Shown in pieces: positions 45,076 through 55,441 of a DNA stretch of 64,000 nucleotides. The stretch lies in contig CALYQJ010000005.1 of the NCBI GenBank assembly GCA_945285405.1, forward strand, positions 1 through 64,000. Reading direction: 5' to 3'. The notes under the pieces were generated by a model. The model saw nothing but the letters and a program-made list of their open reading frames with translations, was not told the origin of the DNA and made no database searches. The first letter of the stretch is position 1; the number at the start of each line of letters is the position of its first letter. The translations under genes and the position numbers were made by a program. The DNA comes from an uncultured Lactobacillaceae bacterium. Its GTDB lineage: Bacteria; Bacillota; Bacilli; Lactobacillales; Lactobacillaceae.

Positions 45076-45957
45076 TCATTTTCTTGGAAAATCTTGATTA
45101 TAAATTTCTTGTAGTTTTTTTACAGATACATGAGTATAAATTTGAGTTGTATTAATTGATGCATGACCTAAAAGTTCCTGAACAATCCTAATATCAGCCC
45201 CATTATCCAACATGTGAGTCGCTAAAGAATGACGCAAAATATGAGGATGGATTCCTGGATGATTAATTGCAATTAAAACTCGTTTAAAGATATACTCTAA
45301 CCCACGAGAAGTTAATTTATCTCCATGGGAATTTAAAATTAAAAAATCATTAATCTTATTTTTTATAATTACAGGGCGCGCCTTTTTTAAATAAATCTTT
45401 AAAATCCGATCAAAATGTTGATTAAAAGGAGCATACCGATCTTTATTTCCTTTTCCGTGAATTAAAATCACCTTTAAATTTCGATCAATTTCATTCAATT
45501 TTATTTGAATTGCTTCAGAAATCCTAATACCCGTGGAATATAATAATTCAAAAATTAAACGATTTCTAATTTCTATAGGCGTTTCACAAGGAATTTCATC
45601 AATTAATTCATTCATTTCTTTTTGATAAAGAACCTTGGGTAAATGTTTTGAACGTTTAGAACTTTTAATTTTTTTAATAGGACTTACAACTATTAACTCT
45701 TGATGAAGTAAATATTGAAAAAAAGAGGCTAAAGCTGACTTTTTACGATTAATTGAAGCAGGTGAATACTTTTCATTTAAATGATTTAAATATAAAAAAT
45801 AATCCTTTTTATTAATATTGATATATGGTTTATCATTAAAAAAATTAAAAAAATCGTTTAAATCTCTTTCATAAGCATTAACAGTTTGTTGAGAATAGTG
45901 CCTTAAATTCTTAATAAAATCTAAAAACTTTTGAATTTGTTCTTGATTTTCACTCAA
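45076..45957 (-). CDS. xerC: tyrosine recombinase XerC
   Basis: A 293-residue tyrosine recombinase that resolves chromosome dimers. An N-terminal SAM-like core-binding domain (about 5-90) precedes the catalytic domain with Arg in STGIRISEA, His-x-x-Arg in HILRHSLATHML, His in LLGHASINTT and nucleophile Tyr274 (TQIYTHV). Its place in the conserved trmFO-xerC-hslV cluster argues for a core housekeeping enzyme rather than a phage integrase. Confidence 0.94.
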   Translation of the reverse strand: MSENQEQIQKFLDFIKNLRHYSQQTVNAYERDLNDFFNFFNDKPYININKKDYFLYLNHLNEKYSPASINRKKSALASFFQYLLHQELIVVSPIKKIKSSKRSKHLPKVLYQKEMNELIDEIPCETPIEIRNRLIFELLYSTGIRISEAIQIKLNEIDRNLKVILIHGKGNKDRYAPFNQHFDRILKIYLKKARPVIIKNKINDFLILNSHGDKLTSRGLEYIFKRVLIAINHPGIHPHILRHSLATHMLDNGADIRIVQELLGHASINTTQIYTHVSVKKLQEIYNQDFPRK

Positions 45958-45961
45958 TAGC

Positions 45962-47260
45962 TTATACCTCTAGTTCTTGAACTAATTGTAAAGCACGCTG
46001 AGCCATAATATTTCTTCGCTCAATTTTATTTTTCACCTTTACATTTAAAGGAGTTATGATTCCAAAATTAGCATTCATTGGTTGAAAATGTTTTGAATCG
46101 GCGTTCGCTACATAATTTCCCATTGCACCAAGCATTGTTTTAGAACTTAAATTTAATTCTTTTTTGTTCAATTTTTGATAAAGAGCTAAAGCAGCAACTA
46201 AACCACTACCTGCACTTTCCACATAACCCTCAACCCCAGTAATTTGTCCTGCAAAATATATCTGTGGTTGTTCTCTTAATTGATAATTTGCTGTTAATAA
46301 ATGTGGTGAGTTAATAAATGTATTACGATGCATAACTCCATATCTTACAAAATCAACATCCTTTAAACCTGGAATTAAATGAAAAACCCTTTTTTGTTCA
46401 CCCCATTTTAAATGAGTTTGAAATCCAACTAAATTATACATAGATTTAGAAACATTATCCTGTCTTAACTGAACAACCGCATAAGGTAATTCACCATTAG
46501 GTTTTTCTAAACCAACTGGTTTTAACGGACCAAAAAGCAAAGTTTTTTTACCTCTCCGAGCCATTTCCTCTATTGGCATACAACCTTCAAAATATTTATT
46601 ATCCTCAAAATTATGCAGTTGAACTGTTTCAGCGGTCACAAGCGCTTGATAGAAAACATCAAACTGATTTTTATCCATAGGGCAATTTAAGTATGCAGCT
46701 TCTCCTTTATCGTAACGAGACTTTTCATAAACAAAATCATAATCTATTAAATTATTTGAAATAATTGGCGCCGCAGCATCAAAAAAGAACAACTGATTTT
46801 CACCAGTAAGTTCTTTAATAGTCTGCGTCAAACCAGGAGAAGTTAAAGGTCCTGTAGCAATAATTGTTGGATTGTTACCAATTGAAGTTACCTCATCATT
46901 AATAATTTCAACATTAGGTAATGCCTTAATTGTATTTGTAATACTTTTAGAAAAGCTATCACGGTCTACCGCCAAAGCACTTCCAGCTGGAACTTGATGT
47001 GTATCAGCAGCACGAATTACTAATGAGTCTAATTGCCGCATCTCAGCTTTTAATAATCCTACTCCGTTAGTAATGTCATTAGAACGCAAAGAATTAGTGC
47101 AAACCAACTCTGCAAAATAATTTGTATGATGTGCTGGCGTCATTTTTTTATCTCGCATTTCAAACAGACGAACTGGTATGCCTCTTTTAGCCAGTTGGTA
47201 AGCTGCCTCAGATCCTGCCAAACCAGCACCAATAATATCAACCTGTACTTGTTCATTCAT
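45962..47260 (-). CDS. trmFO: tRNA m5U54 methyltransferase TrmFO
   Basis: A 432-residue folate- and FAD-dependent enzyme making ribothymidine at tRNA position 54. The FAD-binding [17 protein letters not shown] spans 11-27, and [10 protein letters not shown] near 53-62 carries a conserved Cys. [19 protein letters not shown] (about 337-355, in pieces) is diagnostic. It uses methylene-THF, so it shares the one-carbon pool with Fhs and DHFR of this window. It overlaps topA by one base. Confidence 0.97.
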   Translation of the reverse strand: MNEQVQVDIIGAGLAGSEAAYQLAKRGIPVRLFEMRDKKMTPAHHTNYFAELVCTNSLRSNDITNGVGLLKAEMRQLDSLVIRAADTHQVPAGSALAVDRDSFSKSITNTIKALPNVEIINDEVTSIGNNPTIIATGPLTSPGLTQTIKELTGENQLFFFDAAAPIISNNLIDYDFVYEKSRYDKGEAAYLNCPMDKNQFDVFYQALVTAETVQLHNFEDNKYFEGCMPIEEMARRGKKTLLFGPLKPVGLEKPNGELPYAVVQLRQDNVSKSMYNLVGFQTHLKWGEQKRVFHLIPGLKDVDFVRYGVMHRNTFINSPHLLTANYQLREQPQIYFAGQITGVEGYVESAGSGLVAALALYQKLNKKELNLSSKTMLGAMGNYVANADSKHFQPMNANFGIITPLNVKVKNKIERRNIMAQRALQLVQELEV

Positions 47261-49356
47261 TATTTTTGTACCTCTTCAGCATAATCACCATTAGGACAAA
47301 TAATTTGTAAGACATTTTTAGTCTTTTTTTCAACCAAGTAATGATTACAATTAGGACAATTTCGAGGTACTGGTTTATCCCAAGAATTAAATTCACATTT
47401 AGGGTAACGGGAACATCCATAAAATAAACGATTTCGTTTGGTATGCTTTTCAATTACTTTTCCTTTTTTACATACAGGGCAAGTCACTCCAATTTCTTTA
47501 ACTACAGCACGTGTATAACGACAATCTGGAAAACGACTACAAGCAATAAATTTACCATATCGTCCCATTTTATAAACTAATGGTGCACCACACTCAGGAC
47601 AATTTTCAGATACCAATTGCTGTTTAAAAGCAATTTTTTCAATCTTTTGATCAGCATTTTCAACTTCTGGTTCAAATTTTTGATAAAATTTATCAACAGT
47701 TGAAACCCAATTACTAATACCTTTTTCAATATTATCTAAATTTGTTTCAATATCAGCGGTAAAACCTGTATTTACAATTTCAGGAAAAAATTCTTCTATA
47801 ATACTATTAACAATCTTACCTAAATCAGTTGGTTCAAAACGTTTAGCATTTAATTTTACGTAATATCTTTTTTGCAAAGTATCGATAATTGGAGAAAATG
47901 TTGATGGTCGACCAACACCATTTTCTTCCAATGTTTTAACCAAACTAGCCTCGCTGTATCTTGAAGGAGGTTGAGTAAAATGTTGATCAGGATCTAACTT
48001 AATTAATTTAACATGGTCATCCTTTTTTAAATCCGGAAGCTTACCATCTGTTTTCTCATTTACATCTTTATAAACTTTAGTATAACCAGGAAAAACTAAT
48101 TTAGAACCTTTAATTTGAAACTGAATATCATTTTGAGTGACTGTAGCATTAACACTATCATATACCGCATTTGCCATTTGACTAGCCAAAAAGCGATCCC
48201 AAATTAAGGAATATAATCGAAATTGATCTCGTGATAAAACACTTTTCAATGATTGAGGAGTTCTCAAAACTGAACTTGGTCGAATTGCTTCATGAGCATC
48301 TTGAATTTTTTCATTTTTATTATTTTTTGCAACGCTAAAGCCAACGTAATCTTTTCCATATTTTTCTTCTATGTATTGATGCGCTTCACTAATAGCTACA
48401 GGAGATACTCGCACAGAATCAGTACGCATATATGTAATTAATCCAGCATGCCCAACTTTTCCACCCAAATTAACTCCTTCATAAAGTTGCTGTGCTAACA
48501 TCATTGTTTTTTTAGTATGAAAATTTAATTTTCTATTAGCAACTTGTTGAAGAGTTGAAGTCGTAAAAGCTGGTAATGGATTTTTTCGTATTTTTCTTGC
48601 TTTTACATCAGAAACAGTAAAAAAATCTTTAATCTTAATTTTTTGTATGATTGCTTTGACATCTTTTTGATGATTTAATTCTAATTTTTTACCATTAGTC
48701 CCAATAAATTGACCTATAAAGGACTCTGAACCCTTTTTAAAATGACCTAAAATAGTCCAGTATTCTTTAGGGACAAAATGGTCGATCTCTTTTTGACGAT
48801 CAATAATTAATTTTAAAGCAACTGATTGAACACGCCCCGCTGAAAGACCTTTTTTAACTTTTCGCCATAAAATAGGACTAATCGAATAGCCAACAATTCG
48901 ATCTAAAACTCGTCGAGCTTGCTGAGCATCAACCAAGTTCATATCAATTTTTCTTGGATTTTTAAAAGCTTCTTTTACCGTATCTTTAGTAATTTCATTA
49001 AAAACTACTCGATTTTTTTCATCTTTTTCCAAACCTAAAATATGACTTACATGCCAAGCTATGGCTTCTCCTTCACGATCAGGGTCAGAAGCTAAATAAA
49101 TTTTTTTAGCTTTCGCTGCTTCTTTTTTTAAGTCTTTAATAACAGGACCTTTTCCGCGAATCGAAATATATTCGGGTTTAAAATGATGGGAAATATCCAC
49201 TCCCATTTTACTTTTTGGTAAATCGCGAATGTGACCTTTAGAAGCCACTACATGATATTGACGCCCTAAATAGCGTTCAATTGTCTTAGCTTTAGTTGGT
49301 GATTCAACGATGACTAAATTCTTTTTGTTGGTTCGTTTTTTTGTCGAATTAACCAT
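47260..49356 (-). CDS. topA: DNA topoisomerase I
   Basis: A 698-residue type IA topoisomerase that relaxes negative supercoils. The TOPRIM domain has [17 protein letters not shown] (15-31) and [16 protein letters not shown] (about 93-108). The catalytic Tyr is in [11 protein letters not shown]. The C terminus has three zinc-ribbon units: CPECG...CSRFPDC, CPVCK...CSRYPKC, and a third, degenerate CPNC...CPNG. It heads the topA-trmFO-xerC-hslVU run. Confidence 0.97.
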   Translation of the reverse strand: MVNSTKKRTNKKNLVIVESPTKAKTIERYLGRQYHVVASKGHIRDLPKSKMGVDISHHFKPEYISIRGKGPVIKDLKKEAAKAKKIYLASDPDREGEAIAWHVSHILGLEKDEKNRVVFNEITKDTVKEAFKNPRKIDMNLVDAQQARRVLDRIVGYSISPILWRKVKKGLSAGRVQSVALKLIIDRQKEIDHFVPKEYWTILGHFKKGSESFIGQFIGTNGKKLELNHQKDVKAIIQKIKIKDFFTVSDVKARKIRKNPLPAFTTSTLQQVANRKLNFHTKKTMMLAQQLYEGVNLGGKVGHAGLITYMRTDSVRVSPVAISEAHQYIEEKYGKDYVGFSVAKNNKNEKIQDAHEAIRPSSVLRTPQSLKSVLSRDQFRLYSLIWDRFLASQMANAVYDSVNATVTQNDIQFQIKGSKLVFPGYTKVYKDVNEKTDGKLPDLKKDDHVKLIKLDPDQHFTQPPSRYSEASLVKTLEENGVGRPSTFSPIIDTLQKRYYVKLNAKRFEPTDLGKIVNSIIEEFFPEIVNTGFTADIETNLDNIEKGISNWVSTVDKFYQKFEPEVENADQKIEKIAFKQQLVSENCPECGAPLVYKMGRYGKFIACSRFPDCRYTRAVVKEIGVTCPVCKKGKVIEKHTKRNRLFYGCSRYPKCEFNSWDKPVPRNCPNCNHYLVEKKTKNVLQIICPNGDYAEEVQK

Positions 49357-49422
49357 TTAAAATTATCCAATCTTTTAGAAATTCATATATGTAAATAAGA
49401 ATACTACTATTGTCAAACAAAT

Positions 49423-50283
49423 TTATTCATAGTACTGTAATTCAGTTAAAATGTCCTTAGGATTTAAAACTAATTTTGCCCCTGCTTGAATTAATTCATT
49501 TGAACCAGTCATTAAAGGATCACTAGCTAAACCTGGTAAAGCAAAAACTTCACGGTTATTTTGTAAAGCTAGATTAGCTGTAATTAAACTTCCTGAATGA
49601 TGTTTGGCACTTGCTACTAATATGCCTTGAACTAATCCTGCTATGATTCGATTACGTTGTGGAAAATAAAATCTCCGTGGCGGTTGGTCAAATACATATT
49701 CAGAAATTAATAAATGATTCTTTGAAATCTTTTCTTGAAGCCACTGGTTTTCTACAGGATAAAATTGACCCATCCCTGATCCAATAACTGCAATGACAGA
49801 ACCGCCTTGTTCCATAGCAGTAGTTAAAGCAACAGTATCAATTCCGCGAGCCAAACCACTCACAATTGTAACTTTATCCTTTACAAATTCAGGGCTAAAC
49901 GATTTAATTATCCTTCCAACTGCAGCAGAATGGATACGCCCTCCTACAATTCCTAAACATTTTGTTTTTAAAAGTCCAATATCCCCTAAATAGTTTAAAA
50001 CATAAGGTGGATTATAACTTTCTTTTAACCTTAAAGGATAATCATTATCCAATATAGTTAAATAATTTAAATTTCCCAAAGGAAGTTCATTTAGTACCAT
50101 TTTTTGCCAAAATTTACGAAATTGATTAATTTTTTTAGAAGATAATTGTGAAAAATAAACAGCTTCATCCCAATCTAGACTTTCACGTTGAGAATGCTTT
50201 TTATACCTTAATAAGGAACAGTAATTAACTTTAGTAAAAGTTTGGCTCAAAAATCCTGCTATGAAAATTCTACGTAATTTCAA
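49423..50283 (-). CDS. dprA: DNA processing protein DprA
   Basis: A 286-residue single-strand DNA-binding protein that loads RecA in transformation. The Rossmann fold carries VSGLARGIDTVAL, VIGSGMGQFYP, FPQRNRIIAGL and SGSLITANLALQ. The first nucleotide-like motif reads GIVGGRIHSAAVG instead of the common GSR form, and the usual His after GIDT-x-A is Leu. Length is near normal. The start is TTG behind GAGGA. No late competence genes are in the window. Confidence 0.93.
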   Translation of the reverse strand: MKLRRIFIAGFLSQTFTKVNYCSLLRYKKHSQRESLDWDEAVYFSQLSSKKINQFRKFWQKMVLNELPLGNLNYLTILDNDYPLRLKESYNPPYVLNYLGDIGLLKTKCLGIVGGRIHSAAVGRIIKSFSPEFVKDKVTIVSGLARGIDTVALTTAMEQGGSVIAVIGSGMGQFYPVENQWLQEKISKNHLLISEYVFDQPPRRFYFPQRNRIIAGLVQGILVASAKHHSGSLITANLALQNNREVFALPGLASDPLMTGSNELIQAGAKLVLNPKDILTELQYYE

Positions 50284-50307
50284 ATTTTTCCTCCATGTGT
50301 TATGTAA

Positions 50308-51108
50308 TTACGTAAATTTTTCTTTAATATTTTTTACTGGAGCAAAACTTAACCGATGAATTGGAGAAATTCCATATTTTTTTAAAGCTTCCAAATGAGT
50401 TTTAGTACCATAACCTTTATTTTTATTAAAACCATATTCCGGATAAAAGTAATGATATCTAACCATTAAATGATCTCGATAAACTTTAGCAATAATACTA
50501 GCAGCACCAATACTAACACTGCAACTATCACCTTTAATAATATCAGTTTGATGAATTAAAGAATTTAGATGAATTGCATCAACTAGCAATTCTTGAGGTT
50601 GAGGTTTTATTTTTTTTATAGCTTGAACCATTCCGAACCGACTTGCTTCAAGAATATTAATTTTATCTATAGTTTGGACAGAAATTATTGCAATACTATA
50701 AGCTAAAGCTTGTTCTTTAATTTTAGAAGCCAGCAACTCACGTTTTTTTGAAGATAATTTTTTAGAATCATCAATTCCTAAAATTGGTTTTTTAGGATCC
50801 ATAATTACAGCAGCACAGACCACTGGACCAGCTAAACATCCCCTTCCTACTTCATCTAAACCTGCAACAATTTTTTTTTGTTCCCAAAATTTCTGTTCAT
50901 AATAACATTTCTTATTATATTCATGTTTTTGTTTATCAATAAGTTTTTGTTGTAATTTGTAATTTTTATATAATTTTTGTACGCTTTTTCTTGAATCATT
51001 AACTAATGCCTGTAAAAAAAGAGGTGATACCGTTGGTTCAGTTAACCTCTTATTGATCTGTGCTACTGTTAAATGTTCAATTCGGTTGTTCAAGAGTGAT
51101 TCTTCCAT
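50308..51108 (-). CDS. rnhB: ribonuclease HII
   Basis: A 266-residue RNase HII that cuts at ribonucleotides in DNA. Catalytic acids are in GLDEVGRGCLAGP (Asp-Glu), with another Asp in LGIDDSKKLS and LVDAIHL; GDSCSVSIGAASIIAKVYRD is the C-terminal signature. I chose the ATG at 51108, giving MEESLL; no good binding site is visible there, and a TTG at 51093 is also possible. It overlaps the rbgA end by 32 bases. Confidence 0.92.
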   Translation of the reverse strand: MEESLLNNRIEHLTVAQINKRLTEPTVSPLFLQALVNDSRKSVQKLYKNYKLQQKLIDKQKHEYNKKCYYEQKFWEQKKIVAGLDEVGRGCLAGPVVCAAVIMDPKKPILGIDDSKKLSSKKRELLASKIKEQALAYSIAIISVQTIDKINILEASRFGMVQAIKKIKPQPQELLVDAIHLNSLIHQTDIIKGDSCSVSIGAASIIAKVYRDHLMVRYHYFYPEYGFNKNKGYGTKTHLEALKKYGISPIHRLSFAPVKNIKEKFT

Positions 51109-51883
51109 ATTTATTTTTTCTAAATTTACTAATAATTTCCTCAGCTTTTTTTTCTGGATTTGAATAATGTTTATTCTCAACCAACATTTTCCAAGAATTT
51201 ATTCCTTCAAAATATGTCTGAGATATATGAGGATAATCCGTACTTAACAAATTAAGCAAAAAATCAACCACTTTTTCGGGGTCATAAATATAATTTGCAA
51301 TTGAATTCAATAATGCAATTTTAAAACCAGTAGTTTCTGAATCAAATTTTGGCCAAAGCATTCCTGGAGTATCTAAAATTTTAAATTGATCATTTATCTT
51401 ATACCATAACAGTTTTCTAGTTAATCCAGGTTTATTTTGAACTTGAGCTACGTTTTTTTGTACTAAATGATTCAAAAGTGTTGATTTACCTACATTAGGA
51501 ATCCCAATAATACCTGCTCGAACAGGAATATTTTTCATTCCTAAATTAACATAACGCTTTTTTTTCGAATAAACTAAGGTTTGTGATGTTTTAATTAAAT
51601 TTCGTAGTCCTTTTCCCTTTTGAGCATTAATTAACAAAGCTATGTCGTCTTTATTTCTAAAATAATCCACCCATTTTTGGGTAATAATGGAATCTGCTAA
51701 ATCATTTTTATTAAGTAAATATATTTTAGGTTTACTTTCGAAAACTTCTAACAAGAAAGAATTAAGGGAACTTTTGGGTGCTCGTGCATCAAGTAAAACT
51801 AGAACAACATCAATCTCTTTAATCTGTTCAGCTAATAATCTTTTTGTTTTGGCCATATGACCTGGATACCATTCTCCCGTCAT
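51077..51883 (-). CDS. rbgA: ribosome biogenesis GTPase RbgA (YlqF)
   Basis: A 268-residue circularly permuted GTPase required for late 50S assembly. The G4 motif NKNDLADS (58-65) precedes G1 GIPNVGKSTLL (about 127-137) and G3 DTPGML (about 173-178), the permuted order. WYPGHMAKTKR (6-16) is the conserved N terminus. Its start overlaps the lepB stop by one base and its end overlaps rnhB, the classic rbgA-rnhB pair. Confidence 0.96.
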   Translation of the reverse strand: MTGEWYPGHMAKTKRLLAEQIKEIDVVLVLLDARAPKSSLNSFLLEVFESKPKIYLLNKNDLADSIITQKWVDYFRNKDDIALLINAQKGKGLRNLIKTSQTLVYSKKKRYVNLGMKNIPVRAGIIGIPNVGKSTLLNHLVQKNVAQVQNKPGLTRKLLWYKINDQFKILDTPGMLWPKFDSETTGFKIALLNSIANYIYDPEKVVDFLLNLLSTDYPHISQTYFEGINSWKMLVENKHYSNPEKKAEEIISKFRKNKYGRITLEQPN

Positions 51884-52503
51884 CAGAATAGCCTAAAACG
51901 AGTTAAAGGAGCAAATCGAAAAAAAACTATCCCATTAATCCGATCTTTTTTAACGAATCCAAAATACCGGCTATCCGAAGAGTGAGCTCGATTATCTCCC
52001 ATTACAAAATAACTATCTGAAGGAACTTTCTTTGCGTGATTAGTAGCTACTAAATCAGCCATATTGAAATCAAAAGTCATATTTTTCTCACCATTTATTT
52101 TATTAATAAACTTTTCTGAATACTTTTTATTATTTATATATAAATAATTATTTTTAAAAGAAACATGATCTCCAGGTAACCCAATTACTCTCTTAATAAA
52201 ATGATCCTTTGAATTAATTCCAGCAAAACCTTGTGGTGGTTGAAAAACAATTATATTAAACCTCTTTATTTTTCCAAACTTTCTTAATACACATTTATCT
52301 TTGTCATTAAATGTAGGCTGCATAGAATCACCATCAACAATTGAAGTTTTAAAGAAAAAAGTAAAAACAATTAAAACAATCAAAACATTAATTACTGAAA
52401 GAAAAAGCAACTGTAAATAATATAATAAACGTTCGGTTTTACTTGCCTGCTTTTTTATGTAAAGACGACGAGCACGGCTCTTTACCGCTGTGTAACGCAC
52501 CAT
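51883..52503 (-). CDS. lepB: signal peptidase I
   Basis: A 206-residue membrane serine protease that cleaves Sec signal peptides. One N-terminal helix (about 27-50) anchors it. The catalytic dyad is Ser60 (DGDSMQPT) and Lys104 (FIKRVIGLPGD). GDNRAHSSDSRYFGFV near 169-184 is the C-terminal signature. It lies upstream of rbgA and downstream of ctpA. Confidence 0.96.
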   Translation of the reverse strand: MVRYTAVKSRARRLYIKKQASKTERLLYYLQLLFLSVINVLIVLIVFTFFFKTSIVDGDSMQPTFNDKDKCVLRKFGKIKRFNIIVFQPPQGFAGINSKDHFIKRVIGLPGDHVSFKNNYLYINNKKYSEKFINKINGEKNMTFDFNMADLVATNHAKKVPSDSYFVMGDNRAHSSDSRYFGFVKKDRINGIVFFRFAPLTRFRLF

Positions 52504-52525
52504 TTATTTATTCACCCGTTTGTTA

Positions 52526-53995
52526 TTATTTTTGTAATATTTCAATTGCTTTTTTTTGCATTGGATCTTGTTTTTTTGCAAGTTCACTTAATGAACGAAT
52601 AATTTCCTGAATAGTGCTTTCATCAATTTTTCCCGAAACATTAATTTCTTGTTTAGATTGAAAGCTTTTAATAGCCTGAGATGTTTTTTCATCAAAAATT
52701 CCCTTTTCATTTCCGGGTTCAAAACCTAAAACAATTAACCCTTTTTGAACGGATTTTACATTATTAGAAACGTCCCCTTGTTTCAAGGGTTGTTTAACAT
52801 CATTTAAAACTATATTAGTAAAATCAGGATAATGGACCTCATAATCAGGTTTAACACCATGATTATTAATCCAATTACCATCAGGTGTAAGCCATTTAGC
52901 AATAGTCATTTTTAATTCAGCCTTATCTGGTAAGGCAACTACAGATTGAACTGTACCTTTACCAAATGAAGTTGTTCCGACAACAGGAACTTTATTATGT
53001 TTTAACGCCGCAGTAAAAATTTCAGCAGCACTAGCACTATCACCATCAATTAAAACAATAGAAGGTTCCTTTACTTTAAATCCCTGATCATAATCTTTAT
53101 TGGCTCGATAAATCTTTAAGTCCGATTTTTTACGACCTTGAACTTGCATAATTGCCGTACCATCTTTCAGAAAACAACTGGATAAAGATAAAGCTTGTTT
53201 TAATTCTCCTCCCGGATTTCCCCTCATATCTATAATTAGTTTTGTAGCTCCTTCTTTTCGTAATTTAATTATTGCCTTTTTAAATTCGTCAAAAGTTGGA
53301 TTTGAAAAAGATGAAACAGAAACTAAACCAATTTGAGAATTTATCATTTTTGATTTAACTGTTTCAATAGGAATTGTGTTACGTACCATATTAAAATTAA
53401 GTTCTTGGTCCCCTCGTTTAACAGTAACCAGAACTTTAGTACCTTTTTCTCCTCGAATTAACTTTGTTGCCTCAGTAGGCTGTTTACCTATGACAGTTTT
53501 ACCATCTACTTTAATAATAATATCTTTTGCATGGATCCCAGCTTTTTTAGCAGGAGAACCGTCAATGACACTATCAACAACTAAAAATTTGTTTTTTTCC
53601 ATTACTGTTATTCCAATACCAACAATACTAGAAGAAATAGTTTCATTTAATGATTGAGCTTCTTTAGAATCAAGGTATGAAGTATAAGGATCATTTAAAC
53701 TATCCAACATCCCTTTAATTGATCCTTTATCTAAATTATTTTCATCGACAGGTTTATAGTAACGCTTTTTTATTAATGTTTTTACTGCTTCGACATAATT
53801 AGAATTACTTGAATTATTTTGAGATACATCATTTTTAGGGGATTCTGATACTTTATTTAATTGTTGATGGGGTATAAAAAAACCAATTAAAATTCCAATA
53901 CCTAAAATTAATAAGCTTACTAAAACATTCCGTACTTTATCATGCCTAGTAATATTTTTTTGAGATTTAAAATCTTGATTAAATTTATCTTTCAC
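52526..53995 (-). CDS. S41 family C-terminal processing peptidase
   Basis: A 489-residue extracellular protease anchored by one helix (about 24-41). A PDZ domain spans about 125-200, the S41 protease domain about 215-390 with the catalytic Ser in GDSASAAEI (320-325) and Lys346 (SFGKGTVQ). A peptidoglycan-binding domain follows (about 400-475). CtpA-type proteases trim wall enzymes or other exported proteins; the substrate is unknown. The start is GTG behind AGGAG. Confidence 0.92.
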   Translation of the reverse strand: MKDKFNQDFKSQKNITRHDKVRNVLVSLLILGIGILIGFFIPHQQLNKVSESPKNDVSQNNSSNSNYVEAVKTLIKKRYYKPVDENNLDKGSIKGMLDSLNDPYTSYLDSKEAQSLNETISSSIVGIGITVMEKNKFLVVDSVIDGSPAKKAGIHAKDIIIKVDGKTVIGKQPTEATKLIRGEKGTKVLVTVKRGDQELNFNMVRNTIPIETVKSKMINSQIGLVSVSSFSNPTFDEFKKAIIKLRKEGATKLIIDMRGNPGGELKQALSLSSCFLKDGTAIMQVQGRKKSDLKIYRANKDYDQGFKVKEPSIVLIDGDSASAAEIFTAALKHNKVPVVGTTSFGKGTVQSVVALPDKAELKMTIAKWLTPDGNWINNHGVKPDYEVHYPDFTNIVLNDVKQPLKQGDVSNNVKSVQKGLIVLGFEPGNEKGIFDEKTSQAIKSFQSKQEINVSGKIDESTIQEIIRSLSELAKKQDPMQKKAIEILQK

Positions 53996-54004
53996 TATAA
54001 TCTC

Positions 54005-54604
54005 CTATTGCTTAAGGTATCCATTCAAAATGATGCGATCATTTGCTAAATCCACCGTATCAATTTTAAAGCTCATATTTTTATTTACTTGTACTTTATC
54101 TAAAGCCATTATTACTTCTACTTTTTTTGAATCAATTGTAATAAAATGAGGTAATTTTATTTGAGCTTGAATCAATTGTAAAATTCTTTCTAAAGAAATA
54201 CTTAAATTCCCCATAGAAACGACTTTAGGTTTTAATAACAGATCTTTATTTTTTAAAACAGCAACATCCATAATCATACTAAAAGGCAGTGCTTGTCCAA
54301 AAACCTTAATACTACCGGTCAGCTGAGCGTTATCATCCAAATTAAAATTTAAGTTCAAATCTTTTGAATTCATTTGATTCAAATAATGATTAACTATACT
54401 TTTAAATTGCTTTTTCGTCATTAATACTTGAAAATTAGGACTACCCTTTGATATTTGAGAACTTTGAGGTATGGTTTGTTTTGGCTTCTCCAAAAAAAGG
54501 CGAGTATAAAGAAAAATTCCACCACCAACAATTATTGCAACTAATCCAAGAAAAAGCCATTTCCATATATTTATTGAATTCTTCTTTTTATTCATAATTA
54601 TCAC
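54005..54604 (-). CDS. YpmS family protein
   Basis: A 199-residue membrane-anchored protein with one N-terminal helix (about 14-31) and an extracytoplasmic domain. FQVLMTKKQFKSIVNHYL (55-72) and the repeating short strands (SIKVFGQALPFSMIM) resemble the DUF2140/YpmS family, which is found next to the SGNH hydrolase YpmR in Firmicutes, as here. Function unknown. It overlaps that hydrolase gene by four bases. Confidence 0.85.
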   Translation of the reverse strand: MIIMNKKKNSINIWKWLFLGLVAIIVGGGIFLYTRLFLEKPKQTIPQSSQISKGSPNFQVLMTKKQFKSIVNHYLNQMNSKDLNLNFNLDDNAQLTGSIKVFGQALPFSMIMDVAVLKNKDLLLKPKVVSMGNLSISLERILQLIQAQIKLPHFITIDSKKVEVIMALDKVQVNKNMSFKIDTVDLANDRIILNGYLKQ

Positions 54605-55407
54605 CTAATTATTTTGCTCTTATCAAGATAAACGTATAGAGCATTTGCAATTACTCCATATCCTAATCCATTAGGATGAACATCATCATCTTCAGATAAA
54701 TATTTATTTACAGTTTTTCCATTCACTTTTGTTTTAGCCTTAGAATTATTTAGTAAAAGATTTATATCTTGATAATATGTATTTGATATTTTTTTAACAG
54801 TATTAAATGTTATTTCATTCCATTCAGAAAAAAGTTCATTAAGATCTGTAATTTGATCAAAGACAAAGTAAAATGGATTGTAAATACCTAATACAATAAT
54901 TTTAGCTTGTGAATTAATTTTTCGAATTTCTTGCAAACTTTCTAAAAGATTTTTCTGATAAGTATGTTTTTGAGGCTCAAAATTCTTTTTATTTAAATTA
55001 AAGAAATTATTTTGAATTTTATAAATTAAATCATTCCCCCCCATGTTAAAAGTGATAAAAGTAGCCTCAGAAACTGATTTTCTTAATTTCCGATTAGTAA
55101 AAATATACTTTTTAATTTGATTTGAAGTTTTTCCAGTATAGCCAAAATCATGAACCGCTACATGAATTCCTTTTTCTTGTTCGATCCGATCCTTTAAAGC
55201 GCCAACAAAACCTTGATTATGATTTGTATCCCCAATTCCATAAGTTATTGAATCTCCAATAGCCGTATATTTAATCGATTTAGGTTTAGAAATATTGGAA
55301 CTATAACTAGATGGACGAGGTATAAAAAAATTTAAGCTTAAAAAGGTAATAAGAGTAATCATTAAGAAAAAAAATAAGGCTTTTACTATTGATGTGACTT
55401 TTTTCAT
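54601..55407 (-). CDS. secreted SGNH/GDSL hydrolase (YpmR-like)
   Basis: A 268-residue exported or membrane-anchored esterase. An N-terminal hydrophobic segment (about 8-28) precedes the SGNH core: Ser53 in GDSITYG, Gly in TGKTSNQ, Asn in GGNDLIY and His in DDDVHPNGLGYG. The substrate is unknown; acyl-lipid or wall-acetyl esters are usual guesses. It shares a four-base overlap with ypmS. Confidence 0.9.
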   Translation of the reverse strand: MKKVTSIVKALFFFLMITLITFLSLNFFIPRPSSYSSNISKPKSIKYTAIGDSITYGIGDTNHNQGFVGALKDRIEQEKGIHVAVHDFGYTGKTSNQIKKYIFTNRKLRKSVSEATFITFNMGGNDLIYKIQNNFFNLNKKNFEPQKHTYQKNLLESLQEIRKINSQAKIIVLGIYNPFYFVFDQITDLNELFSEWNEITFNTVKKISNTYYQDINLLLNNSKAKTKVNGKTVNKYLSEDDDVHPNGLGYGVIANALYVYLDKSKIIR

Positions 55408-55441
55408 TAAAATAACTACTCCTGTTTTTTAAAATTAGATA

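Noticed and set aside
45076..45957. Phage integrase / integrated element
   Set aside because: The tyrosine recombinase lies in the conserved trmFO-xerC-hslV order and no phage genes or att repeats are near.
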